From a bacterium (GTDB lineage Bacteria > Oederibacteriota > PGYV01 > DSBP01), in NCBI GenBank assembly GCA_011049465.1, contig DSBP01000316.1, positions 1 to 17,402 on the forward strand: a DNA stretch of 17,402 bases, read 5' to 3'. The position numbers and the translations under genes were made by a program. Every line of letters begins with the position of its first letter. Positions within the stretch are counted from its first letter, which is position 1. This document shows positions 1 through 7,022 of the stretch, one piece after another. The notes under the pieces were generated by a model. The model worked only from the letters and a program-made list of their open reading frames with translations. It ran no database searches and was not told the origin of the DNA.

Positions 1-1615
1 CTTCATTATTCCCGGTTGCCTTGCAGTAAACATCAGGAAGCGAGCGCACCCATTCCTCAAGATACACGGGCTCAAGCGGAAAGTTCCACGTTGAGGCTTT
101 TTTGCCGTCATATACGCCCTCAAGGCTTCCGATTTTCCTCATCCCCCACACCTCATAAACATCCATAGTGTGTCCGCCGCAGCTGTGGGAATAAAAAGTA
201 TCCAGCAATTTGTAATTTGAGCCGTACAGCACCTCTCCCCGAGTCTGGTTCACAATCCTGTTGGTCTTTTCATTTTCTCCGTGCAACCCCCTGTAAACAG
301 CGCAGTGCTGCTGGGCGCATAAATCATACCCGTCTTTCCTGTGCCGGCCAAGATGCTTGAAAGTATATGTGCGCGCCGCGACAGCCTGCGCCTTCAGCGC
401 CTCCTCGTTCCAGCCCACAGGCATCTCTGACGGAAGGACACCGTAGAGATATTCCTCAACATTGACAAGATTAATAAGGTCAAAGACTTTCCTGTTCAAT
501 ACAACCCTGAAATCGCCCCTGTATGTGGTGTCCACCCTTTCGGAGAAAAAGAACCCCTCTCCGTAACGGACATTATAAATGCTTGTCGTAGCCTCTTTAA
601 CAGGGGTAATTATCTCTATCTCCTTCTTAAAGATTATTTTGTTGTCCCCGCTTCCTATTATCCCCTGTTTTTTGTCCTCAGTAAGGTATATATAGTATTC
701 TTTGAACTTCTCCCCCCGAAGAATCTCCTTTCCCTTTTCATCCTTTACCAAAAAATCGCCGCCGCATTTGAAGTATATGTACTCCGCGCCCGCAACTATC
801 CCCACCCTGATTATGTCAATTGCCCCCGCGTCCTCCACGCTCCTTTTGTCCGGCGGCACGTACTCATCGCGCCTTTGCTTCTTGTCATCAAGAAAGCTTT
901 TTATCTGCTGCTGCACCTGCGGGACAGAAGACGCAAAAAACTGCATCTTCTCCCTGGCTTCCACGTCTTTTGAATCAATGTCGTTTACTGTCCGCCAGTA
1001 ATTAAAGGCATTCAGCTTGTCTTTTTTTTCCTCGTAGAGCGCGGCTATCCTCCGGTTGAGTTCGGTATAAGTACGGTCCCTCTTAAGCGCCTCCTTGTAA
1101 TTTTCTATTGCCGCGTCAATATCCCCCTTGATTTTATTCAGTTCAGCCAGTTTTATATAAGTAACCACTTTTCGCGCGTCAAGTTCCAGGGATTTTTTAA
1201 ATGCCTCTTCCGCCTCGTTTACCTTTCCCATGCGCAGTAGAATGCATCCGTGCCAGTACATAAGCTCCCAGTTAACAAGGTTTCTTCGTATAAGATGCTT
1301 TAATTCCTCTTCCGCGTAATTGTAAGCACCCGTAAAATAATAGAGTTTTGCCAGCTCAAACCGGGGCCTTAGTTCCTTCTCATTTAACGCTACGGCCGCC
1401 CTGTATGCTTCGGCTGCCTTTTCATTTTCCCCGAATTCCTTGTATACGGAGGCGAGATTCATAAATGCCGCCCTGTTTGACGGGTCCTTTTTTACGATAC
1501 CGCTGTAATATTTTATTGCCTTCTCGGGCCTGTCGGAATAATAGGGATTAACGGCGGCCCACGCGGCAGCGGGCAGCAGTATAATTGCGAGGCCGGCCCT
1601 TAACATAGCCGTCAT
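1..1615 (-). CDS. TPR protein with SpoIID/LytB domain (3' end beyond window)
   Basis: Partial gene: 538 codons are open to the left edge. The ATG overlaps the lptB stop as ATGA, so the two are translationally coupled. Residues 1-20 form a signal peptide (cleavage after AWA). Residues about 28-225 hold TPR-like helical repeats. Residues about 365-538 match the SpoIID family: VNVEEYLYGVLPSEMP (384-399), EALKAQAVAARTYT (405-418), YDLCAQQHCAVYRG (430-443) and HSCGGHT (477-483). In SpoIID of spore formers the Glu of the PSEMP-type motif (here E397) is catalytic for lytic transglycosylase cleavage of glycan strands lacking stem peptides. C433, H437 and C438 lie where zinc ligands occur in clostridial SpoIID. 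Outside sporulation, such proteins are thought to remodel septal or side-wall peptidoglycan. A role here in the periplasm next to LPS export is inferred. The SpoIID call is strong; the exact substrate is unknown. Confidence 0.9.
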   Translation of the reverse strand, partial: MTAMLRAGLAIILLPAAAWAAVNPYYSDRPEKAIKYYSGIVKKDPSNRAAFMNLASVYKEFGENEKAAEAYRAAVALNEKELRPRFELAKLYYFTGAYNYAEEELKHLIRRNLVNWELMYWHGCILLRMGKVNEAEEAFKKSLELDARKVVTYIKLAELNKIKGDIDAAIENYKEALKRDRTYTELNRRIAALYEEKKDKLNAFNYWRTVNDIDSKDVEAREKMQFFASSVPQVQQQIKSFLDDKKQRRDEYVPPDKRSVEDAGAIDIIRVGIVAGAEYIYFKCGGDFLVKDEKGKEILRGEKFKEYYIYLTEDKKQGIIGSGDNKIIFKKEIEIITPVKEATTSIYNVRYGEGFFFSERVDTTYRGDFRVVLNRKVFDLINLVNVEEYLYGVLPSEMPVGWNEEALKAQAVAARTYTFKHLGRHRKDGYDLCAQQHCAVYRGLHGENEKTNRIVNQTRGEVLYGSNYKLLDTFYSHSCGGHTMDVYEVWGMRKIGSLEGVYDGKKASTWNFPLEPVYLEEWVRSLPDVYCKATGNNE

Positions 1616-2346
1616 AGCGAGAATTTTTCCCCCAGATATATCTCTCTTGCTTTTTTGTCCTTCGTAAGTTTCTTTGCCGGCCCTGACAGAAGTATTTTTC
1701 CCTCATACAGAATATATGCCCTATCGGTTATGGAGAGCGTCTCCCTCACATTATGGTCCGTAATAAGTATGCCTATTTTTTTGCGTTTCAGCTGCCTTAT
1801 AATGTTTTGTATGTCAAAGACCGATATGGGGTCAATACCCACAAAAGGCTCGTCAAGAAGTATGAACGAGGGCGAGAGGACAAGCGAACGCGCTATCTCC
1901 ACGCGGCGCCGCTCGCCGCCCGACAGCGTGTAGGCCTTCTGTTTGGCCAGGTGGGATATTTTAAGCTCCTCAAGGAGGTGTTCAAGCCTGCTCTTTTTCT
2001 CCTTTTCGTCCAGTTTCATAAACTCAAGGACCGACATTATATTTTCCTCAACTGTCAAACGCCTGAAAATTGAAGGTTCCTGGGAGAGGTAGCTTATTCC
2101 CATAAGGGCCCGCTTGTACATGGGAAGCCCCGCAATTGACCCGCTCTTTTTTCCGTCTTCAATAACTATATCGCCCATATCGGGCTGTATTACCCCCAGT
2201 ATCATATAAAAAGTGGTTGTTTTCCCTGCGCCGTTGGGCCCCAAAAGGCCCACTATCTCCCCCTGATTTATCTCTATGTTAACATCATTTACAACCCTTT
2301 TTTTTCCGTAAATCTTAACGAGGTGCTTTGTCGCTATCTTTTTCAA
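1612..2346 (-). CDS. lptB: LPS export ABC transporter ATP-binding protein LptB
   Basis: Cytoplasmic ATPase that drives LPS extraction from the inner membrane with LptFG (not in this window). From the chosen start it is 244 residues, the usual LptB length. Visible motifs are Walker A GPNGAGKTT (36-44), signature LSGGERRR (about 141-148), Walker B ILLDEP with D165/E166, and switch histidine H198 in TDHNV. The characteristic LptB stretch LLDEPFVGIDPISV is present. I chose the TTG at 2346 because GGAGG (2356-2360) sits 9 nt upstream and the next residues (KIATKHLVKIYG) align with family N-termini. A TTG at 2373 would add nine mostly basic residues and deepen the overlap with lptA. The start overlaps the lptA 3' end by 32 bp. 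Context lptC-lptA-lptB supports the identity. Confidence 0.95.
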   Translation of the reverse strand: MKKIATKHLVKIYGKKRVVNDVNIEINQGEIVGLLGPNGAGKTTTFYMILGVIQPDMGDIVIEDGKKSGSIAGLPMYKRALMGISYLSQEPSIFRRLTVEENIMSVLEFMKLDEKEKKSRLEHLLEELKISHLAKQKAYTLSGGERRRVEIARSLVLSPSFILLDEPFVGIDPISVFDIQNIIRQLKRKKIGILITDHNVRETLSITDRAYILYEGKILLSGPAKKLTKDKKAREIYLGEKFSL

Positions 2347-3232
2347 TTTTCGCTTCCTCCGCCGCTTTTTCAAAATCAGAATAATAAAGCTGGGATTTAA
2401 TGTCCCCTTCGAGGCTGATTGTTTTTGTGTTCACGTCAAGGCTCACTTTTCTTGACATAAAAAAACTTCCTGTCTTCCTCACTGCCGGGTTTCCCGTGAG
2501 GGTCAGCATGTCATTATTTTCATTGTATACCACTTCATCGGAAAAGGCAAGAACGTCCTTGAATTCCACGCGCACCTTGTTTTTCTCCTTAACTGCCCTT
2601 ATTTCCCCGGTCCCGGTATTAAAAGATATCTTATCCGCGCGCATGGTAAGAGTGTTTCCGTCATCCAGCGTTTTTACGGCAGTAACCTTTTCATAAGCGT
2701 CAATGCTTCCCATTCCCGAACCGTAAACAACCCTTCCGCACCTCATGTTTATGCCGTGTTCCCTGTAAAAAACCCGGACATTGCCCTCGGCAACAGCATT
2801 GTCCCTGTAATTCTCGCTTGACAGACGGTCGCAGTAAAGTTCGACATTGTCTGCAGTCAGCCTTACATTGCCCCTGAAAACAGACATGGATGTGGTTTTT
2901 TTGAAATCCATTGTGTTTGATTTTATTACCAGCATTCCTATTTTTCCTCTTTTTTTGGCAGGCTTCTTTTCCGGCTCAATCTCTTTTTCCGGCGCCGGCG
3001 CAGGCGGCGACGCAGCAGCAGCCTTGGAAACAACTCTTTTCGGCTTCTCCTTAATCCCCGCGGGCGCGGTTGACAAAGCCGGTTTTTCCGCAAGAGAGCC
3101 GATTCCGGCAGCGGAGAACCTCTCAGACGCGCCCAGTTTGTACTTCTCCTCCTGTTTCGCGCTGTCTATTGTCGCGCAACCCGCGGCCGAGATAAAAAAC
3201 AACCCAAAAACAAGATATGAAAACCTATTCAT
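2315..3232 (-). CDS. lptA: LptA/OstA-family LPS transport protein, predicted lipoprotein
   Basis: Periplasmic LPS-bridge protein of 305 residues. The N-terminus is a lipoprotein signal with AAGC at 16-19, so C19 would be lipidated. Residues about 22-98 are a linker rich in Ala, Pro, Lys and Glu. Residues about 99-285 are an OstA/LptA beta-jellyroll with repeated units such as MSVFRGNVRLTADNVELYCD, AVAEGNVRVF and MLTLTGNPAVRKTGSFFMSR. Classical LptA is about 185 residues and soluble after signal cleavage, so this one is longer and apparently membrane-tethered. The residue at -3 of the lipobox is Ala rather than the commoner Leu, which lowers certainty on lipidation. It overlaps lptC by 8 bp upstream and lptB downstream. 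The fold assignment is firm. Whether it bridges to LptD or is one of several OstA-domain proteins cannot be told from here. Confidence 0.88.
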   Translation of the reverse strand: MNRFSYLVFGLFFISAAGCATIDSAKQEEKYKLGASERFSAAGIGSLAEKPALSTAPAGIKEKPKRVVSKAAAASPPAPAPEKEIEPEKKPAKKRGKIGMLVIKSNTMDFKKTTSMSVFRGNVRLTADNVELYCDRLSSENYRDNAVAEGNVRVFYREHGINMRCGRVVYGSGMGSIDAYEKVTAVKTLDDGNTLTMRADKISFNTGTGEIRAVKEKNKVRVEFKDVLAFSDEVVYNENNDMLTLTGNPAVRKTGSFFMSRKVSLDVNTKTISLEGDIKSQLYYSDFEKAAEEAKIEKDSDKAPR

Positions 3233-3776
3233 TTCCTATATCCTTCGCGTCAAGCCTTACCTCTTCCTTTAATCGGACATTTTCCATGTGAATATCCGAC
3301 TCCATCCCTTTTCCCCTAAGCCTGTCTTTGCCCTTTATGACCACAACCTCTTCTTCGGTAAATATCCTCCCTCCCGCGTCATCCCAAAACAGCTTCTTTG
3401 TAAGAAGAACCATGCCGTTTTCTGCCCTTACCTTCACGTTTCCGGTAAGCTCGGTAAAATTATTTACAAGGTTTATCACCGCCCTGTCTGAAAAAACTTT
3501 TGTAGCCCTGTTTTTGCCCTCAAGAATAGTCATCTCAACATCCTGCGCGTACGCCATTTTTTTCATCTCAAAAATCTGCGCGCCGCGGGCCTTAAGTTCC
3601 CAGTCCACAACGGCGTTTTCCGTGGAAACAAGCGTAAACCCCTGTATTACAAAACTGGGTATATTTTCAACAGACTCGGGAGCGGGCAGCTTCAGCCTGA
3701 TTTTCTGCTCGCCGCAGCCCGCGGCAAACAGAAATATTACGGCTGTAAATAAAACCACTGCTGTTCTTTTTTTCAC
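3225..3776 (-). CDS. lptC: LptC-like LPS transport protein, predicted lipoprotein
   Basis: 183-residue protein with an LptC/YrbK-type domain (about 35-175). It includes GFTLVSTENAVVDWELKARGA, the WELKA-like core common to LptC, followed by repeating beta hairpins (AVINLVNNFTELTGNVKVRA, KLFWDDAGGRIFTEEEVVV). In enterobacteria LptC is held by an N-terminal membrane helix and passes LPS from LptFG to LptA. Here the N-terminus ends in FAAGCGEQ with C21, which suggests a lipid anchor instead. The start is GTG, preceded at short distance by GGCGGG, 9 bp after the acyltransferase stop. The product overlaps lptA by 8 bp. Position between kdsC and lptA matches the classical kdsC-lptC-lptA order except for the inserted acyltransferase. 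Identity rests on fold pattern and context, since LptC sequences diverge strongly. Confidence 0.85.
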   Translation of the reverse strand: MKKRTAVVLFTAVIFLFAAGCGEQKIRLKLPAPESVENIPSFVIQGFTLVSTENAVVDWELKARGAQIFEMKKMAYAQDVEMTILEGKNRATKVFSDRAVINLVNNFTELTGNVKVRAENGMVLLTKKLFWDDAGGRIFTEEEVVVIKGKDRLRGKGMESDIHMENVRLKEEVRLDAKDIGNE

Positions 3777-3785
3777 TTTTCCCGC

Positions 3786-4697
3786 CTATGCTTTAATTTT
3801 TGTGTAGTCAACCGTGCTCTTATACCTGGGATGAACCCATACCCACTGCGCCGGCGCCGCCTCAACAAAATCTCCAAGCTGTTTGTTGTAGATTGAAGCA
3901 ATCTCTTCTGTGGCCATGTCTTCTGTTATCCCTATCGGCCTGTTCACCGTCATTTTATACAACCCCGTTTTTTTCCTCAGCAGCCCCACGCACATTATAT
4001 ACAAACCAAGTTTTTTGGCAAGAACTGCCGGTGCTGAAGGCGTCTTTGCCCTGACCCCGAGGAAATCCGCGTCAACGCTTTCAACCCGCGTGTCCTGGTC
4101 CGAGAGTATCCCAAGTATCATGCCGTTTTTCAGCCCTTTTATCATCTCAAACGAAGGCCTGTCCCTGTCATAAATCCTGACTCCTGTCGTAGTGCGCGCC
4201 TTAAAGACAAACCTGTCCACGTTGTCATCAAATAATTTTTTTCCTATCGCGCCGACTTTAAAACCTTTTAAGGAAAGATACACCGACATCAGCTCCCAGT
4301 TGGCAAAATGTCCGGTGACGGCTATCACCCCCCGGCCTTCTGCCGCGGCCGCTTCAAGGTGCTCAATGCCTTCTGCCCCGGATATGAGCTTTGCTATGGC
4401 CTCGGGCTTCCACGTGTTAACCTTTAAAAACTCAAAAGCCGTTATTCCGTAATTCGCGAAATTGTCCGAGGCAAACCGCCTCTTTTCCCTTAAACCATAC
4501 CTTCCGGGATAGGCTATCTCAAGGTTTTTAAAGATTATATCCCTCTCTTTTTTTAAAACAAGGCTCAATACCCTTCCCAGCAAAGCGCCTGCCGCTGACG
4601 CGGCTCTTAGCGGGATAAAGAAGATAATCAACCTGAGGGTAAAAAGAAATAAAACAAAGAGGCTGTTCCTGATTTTCTTGGCAAGGGGGCGGCTCAT
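3786..4697 (-). CDS. Lipid A biosynthesis lauroyl/myristoyl acyltransferase family (LpxL/HtrB-like)
   Basis: Inner-membrane acyltransferase of 303 residues from the chosen start; family members are about 290-310. Residues about 10-35 form the single N-terminal membrane helix. The catalytic H(X4)E motif is visible as GHFANWEL with H130 and E135. The downstream block with GILSDQDTR fits the family phosphate-binding region (compare DQ/DxR), and the C-terminal WVWVHPRYK matches the W-x-HxR(W/Y)K ending of LpxL/LpxM. These enzymes add a secondary acyl chain to Kdo-lipid A. I chose the ATG at 4697 because it overlaps the kdsC stop as ATGA; a start at 4733 would add 12 unlikely residues. Lying among kdsD, kdsC and the lpt genes supports lipid A as substrate. 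Which acyl chain or position is used cannot be read from the sequence. Confidence 0.92.
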   Translation of the reverse strand: MSRPLAKKIRNSLFVLFLFTLRLIIFFIPLRAASAAGALLGRVLSLVLKKERDIIFKNLEIAYPGRYGLREKRRFASDNFANYGITAFEFLKVNTWKPEAIAKLISGAEGIEHLEAAAAEGRGVIAVTGHFANWELMSVYLSLKGFKVGAIGKKLFDDNVDRFVFKARTTTGVRIYDRDRPSFEMIKGLKNGMILGILSDQDTRVESVDADFLGVRAKTPSAPAVLAKKLGLYIMCVGLLRKKTGLYKMTVNRPIGITEDMATEEIASIYNKQLGDFVEAAPAQWVWVHPRYKSTVDYTKIKA

Positions 4698-5230
4698 TTT
4701 TTCCCCAGGTAACGCGCTACCGCTTTCTCCCATAAACCGGATGACTTAAGCACTTTCTCTATGATTTCCCTGACGCAGCCTTTTCCCCCTTCCGCCGAAG
4801 AGATGAAATGGGCCGCTTTCTTTACCTCGGCCGCGGCGTCTTTCGGCGCTGCCGCAAGCCCGCACGAGAGCATTACCGGCAGGTCTATTATCTCATCGCC
4901 GATAAAACAGACCTGGCTGTCTTTTAACCCGTATTTTTTCTTGAGCTCTTCGTAAGCGCGTTTTTTTTCCATGCACCCCTGATAAACCTCGCCAATCTTA
5001 AGCTCTTTTGCCCTCAACCCTATTGTTTCACAGTGCCTGCCGCTTATAACGGCAAACTTCAGCCCGCCATGGCGGCCAAGGCTTATTCCTGTTCCGTCTT
5101 TTACGTCAAAACGCTTGTATTCGGTTCCGTCGCTTCCTATTATTATGCCGCCGTCGGTCAAAACACCGTCAACATCAAGCGCTATAAGCTTTATTTTTTT
5201 AAACCTTTCCTTTACATCCTTCTTTTTCAT
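4694..5230 (-). CDS. kdsC: 3-deoxy-D-manno-octulosonate 8-phosphate phosphatase KdsC
   Basis: HAD-superfamily C0-type phosphatase of 178 residues, the usual KdsC length. It hydrolyses Kdo-8-phosphate to Kdo. The nucleophile/acid pair is D19 and D21 in ALDVDGVLTDG. Motif II is ISGR (about 62-65), the conserved lysine is near 89-90, and motif III is FIGDEIIDLPVM with D112 and D116. The absence of a cap domain and the DVKDGTGI segment are typical of KdsC. ATG at 5230 overlaps the kdsD stop (5227-5230). GGGGATAGC just upstream provides a fair ribosome-binding site. Placement directly after kdsD reproduces the common kdsD-kdsC pair. A related NeuA-type phosphatase domain is the only realistic alternative and does not fit the context. 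Confidence 0.95.
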   Translation of the reverse strand: MKKKDVKERFKKIKLIALDVDGVLTDGGIIIGSDGTEYKRFDVKDGTGISLGRHGGLKFAVISGRHCETIGLRAKELKIGEVYQGCMEKKRAYEELKKKYGLKDSQVCFIGDEIIDLPVMLSCGLAAAPKDAAAEVKKAAHFISSAEGGKGCVREIIEKVLKSSGLWEKAVARYLGKK

Positions 5231-6189
5231 GCTATCCCCGATTTCAATATATCGTGAAGGTGTATTATTCCATCAAGCCGATTCTTCTTTCCCGCCACAA
5301 GCAATACGGTTATCTTCTTTTTTTCCATGAATTTAAGCGCCTGCGCCGCAAGCGCGCCGCAACCGATGGTTCCCGGATTTTTTGTCATTATCGCGCCCAT
5401 CTCAACGGAAAACGGCTCCGGATTTTTTTCAATCAGCCTCCTTAAATCCCCGTCCGTAAATATTCCCAGTATCCGGCCCGCCTTTCCCGTTACCGCAGTA
5501 CAGCCGAGGCGCTTGCGCGTCATTTCAACAAGCGCGCTTTTAACCGTGGTTTTTACGGACACAACAGGAACATCCTTTCCCGTGTGCATAATATCCTTTA
5601 CCCTTAAGAGCAACCTCTTTCCCAGTGCTCCGCCCGGGTGTATCATCGCAAAATCCGCCTTCTTAAACCCCCTCTTTTTCAGAAGGGCGACAGCCACAGC
5701 ATCCCCTATTGCCAGCTGAACCGTTGTTGATGCCGTAGGCGCGAGCCCCATTGGACAGGCCTCCTCGCTGACAGACGAGTCAAGCACGCACGAAGCCGCT
5801 TTTCCGAGTGTTGACCCCTTTCTGCCCGTCACCGCTATAATCGGAACCTTCAGCCTGTTAAGAGTCGGGATTATATCAATCACTTCCTCTGTCTCGCCGC
5901 TCTGGGATATTATGATTACAACATCTTTTTTGTTTATTATTCCCAGGTCTCCGTGCGCGGCCTCTGTGGAATGGAGATAAATTGAGGGGGTTCCGGTAGA
6001 TGAGAGCGTCGCGGATATCTTCTGCCCTATGAGCCCGGACTTGCCTATTCCCGATATTACCACCTTTCCCTTAACCCCATATAACAGTTTGACCGCCTTT
6101 TCAAAATCAGCGTTTATACCTGCTTTCAGCCTGTTCAGCGCCGCTGCCTCAACCCCTATAACTCTTTTAATCTCGGACCTTACGCTCAC
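5227..6189 (-). CDS. kdsD: D-arabinose 5-phosphate isomerase, KdsD/KpsF family
   Basis: Converts ribulose-5-phosphate to arabinose-5-phosphate, the first committed step to Kdo. From the chosen start it has 320 residues. A SIS domain spans about 35-170 and two CBS domains about 200-260 and 265-320. Residues that correspond to the E. coli KdsD active site are visible: K50 in GIGKSG, E99 in SQSGETEE, a Glu in the SEEACPMGLAPT segment and H184 in MIHPGG. The GTG at 6189 is the likely start because AGGAGG lies 7 nt upstream and the GTGA overlaps the preceding stop; a GTG at 6222 would add 11 residues with no good ribosome site. It is followed by kdsC with a 4-bp overlap, so both Kdo enzymes are co-translated. 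The CBS pair may sense a nucleotide, as proposed for the family. Confidence 0.95.
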   Translation of the reverse strand: MSVRSEIKRVIGVEAAALNRLKAGINADFEKAVKLLYGVKGKVVISGIGKSGLIGQKISATLSSTGTPSIYLHSTEAAHGDLGIINKKDVVIIISQSGETEEVIDIIPTLNRLKVPIIAVTGRKGSTLGKAASCVLDSSVSEEACPMGLAPTASTTVQLAIGDAVAVALLKKRGFKKADFAMIHPGGALGKRLLLRVKDIMHTGKDVPVVSVKTTVKSALVEMTRKRLGCTAVTGKAGRILGIFTDGDLRRLIEKNPEPFSVEMGAIMTKNPGTIGCGALAAQALKFMEKKKITVLLVAGKKNRLDGIIHLHDILKSGIA

Positions 6190-6929
6190 TTCGGCGCCTC
6201 CTGCTTTTCCTCCACATACCACATTCTCGCGCAGTTATCGCATGTATGAATCTCTTTTTTCTTTTTAACCTCTATGACAGCCTGCGGCCTTACCGACATC
6301 CTGCACCCTTCGCACGTGCCGTTTCCTTTGGAGTCCGTAAGAAGCCTGGCTATTGCCATCCCGCCTTTATTCACCCTGATTCTCTCGTAGCGGCTGTACC
6401 AGTTTTTGTCAACAGCCGCCGCCGCCGCCTCTCTGTCAGCGGCTATGGCTTTTATCTCTCCCCTTATGACGCCTATCTGCTCCTCTGACTTTTTTATGCC
6501 TTCTCCGATTTCCGCCTGCTCTTTTTTAAGCACGCCCTCCTGCACTTTTATCCACTTGTGCGCCTCATCCTCAGCTTCCATGGCCTCAAGTTTTGAGTCC
6601 TCAAAACGGCTTATATCGGCCCTGTACATGTCCATTTCAGTCTGAAGCGCCTTAAAAGCCTCGTTTGTCTTCACCTGAGACATCTGGTCCTCTTTCTTTT
6701 TTATCTCGGCCTCTTTTGCTTTAATATCAAGGTCAATCTGTGACATCTTTTTCCTTGAGGCGTCAAGGCTGTTTTTCTTCTCTTCAAATTCCGCCTTCAG
6801 CGCCGCAGCCTTTTCCTTTGCCGCCGTAATGCCGCTTTCCAAATCGGCTATTTTCCCCTCAAGCCCCTGTATGCGCGTGTCCACATTCTGAAGCGCAACA
6901 AGCTTTTCAAGTACCTCCGCGTCTGTCAT
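6186..6929 (-). CDS. Coiled-coil protein with C4 zinc ribbon (DUF164/zf-RING_7 family)
   Basis: 247-residue soluble protein. Residues 1 to about 175 are an almost continuous heptad-rich coiled coil, with many Lys/Glu/Ala. The C-terminal domain holds a zinc ribbon with CEGC (C206, C209) and CDNC (C230, C233), preceded by a basic stretch. This architecture is the DUF164/C4-type zinc ribbon family, widespread and structurally characterised but of unsettled function; nucleic-acid binding has been suggested. Two adjacent ATGs occur (6932 and 6929). I chose the second because GGAGG (6936-6940) lies 6 nt before it but only 3 nt before the first. It is the first gene after the hairpin terminator and overlaps kdsD by 4 bp, so it heads the Kdo/Lpt operon. 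Nothing in the sequence links it directly to LPS. Confidence 0.85.
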   Translation of the reverse strand: MTDAEVLEKLVALQNVDTRIQGLEGKIADLESGITAAKEKAAALKAEFEEKKNSLDASRKKMSQIDLDIKAKEAEIKKKEDQMSQVKTNEAFKALQTEMDMYRADISRFEDSKLEAMEAEDEAHKWIKVQEGVLKKEQAEIGEGIKKSEEQIGVIRGEIKAIAADREAAAAAVDKNWYSRYERIRVNKGGMAIARLLTDSKGNGTCEGCRMSVRPQAVIEVKKKKEIHTCDNCARMWYVEEKQEAPK

Positions 6930-6970
6930 CATATTCCTCCGTTAAATTTTATTCTCTGCCTGTAAAATGA

Positions 6971-7007
6971 AAAACGCCGCGCTTCATTCCCTGAAGCGCG
7001 GCGTTTT
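6971..7007 (-). terminator. Strong hairpin, intrinsic terminator of the GT2 gene
   Basis: Perfect 16-bp inverted repeat: AAAACGCCGCGCTTCA at 6971-6986 and its exact complement at 6992-7007, with a 5-nt loop. On the minus strand it reads AAAA, a 12-bp GC-rich stem, then TTTTTCATTTT, and it begins 15 bp after the glycosyltransferase stop. The symmetric A/T flanks mean it could also terminate plus-strand transcription. It separates the GT2 unit from the Kdo/Lpt operon. Confidence 0.9.
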
Positions 7008-7022
7008 ATCCGTCATCCGGAT

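Noticed and set aside
702..1005. Plus-strand open frames over the TPR-SpoIID gene and similar ones across the window
   Set aside because: They are antisense shadows of strongly supported minus-strand genes, with Ser/Pro/Phe-rich translations and no recognisable domains.
2315..3232. Reading the lptA gene as LptD because of its length
   Set aside because: 305 residues and a single jellyroll-type OstA region without a large beta-barrel domain do not fit LptD.
6946..6973. Promoter-like TTTTCA-16-TAAAAT before the zinc-ribbon gene
   Set aside because: A start set by this -10 would fall at about 6939, inside the GGAGG ribosome site at 6936-6940, and the -35 overlaps the terminator stem. It would leave no usable ribosome site.
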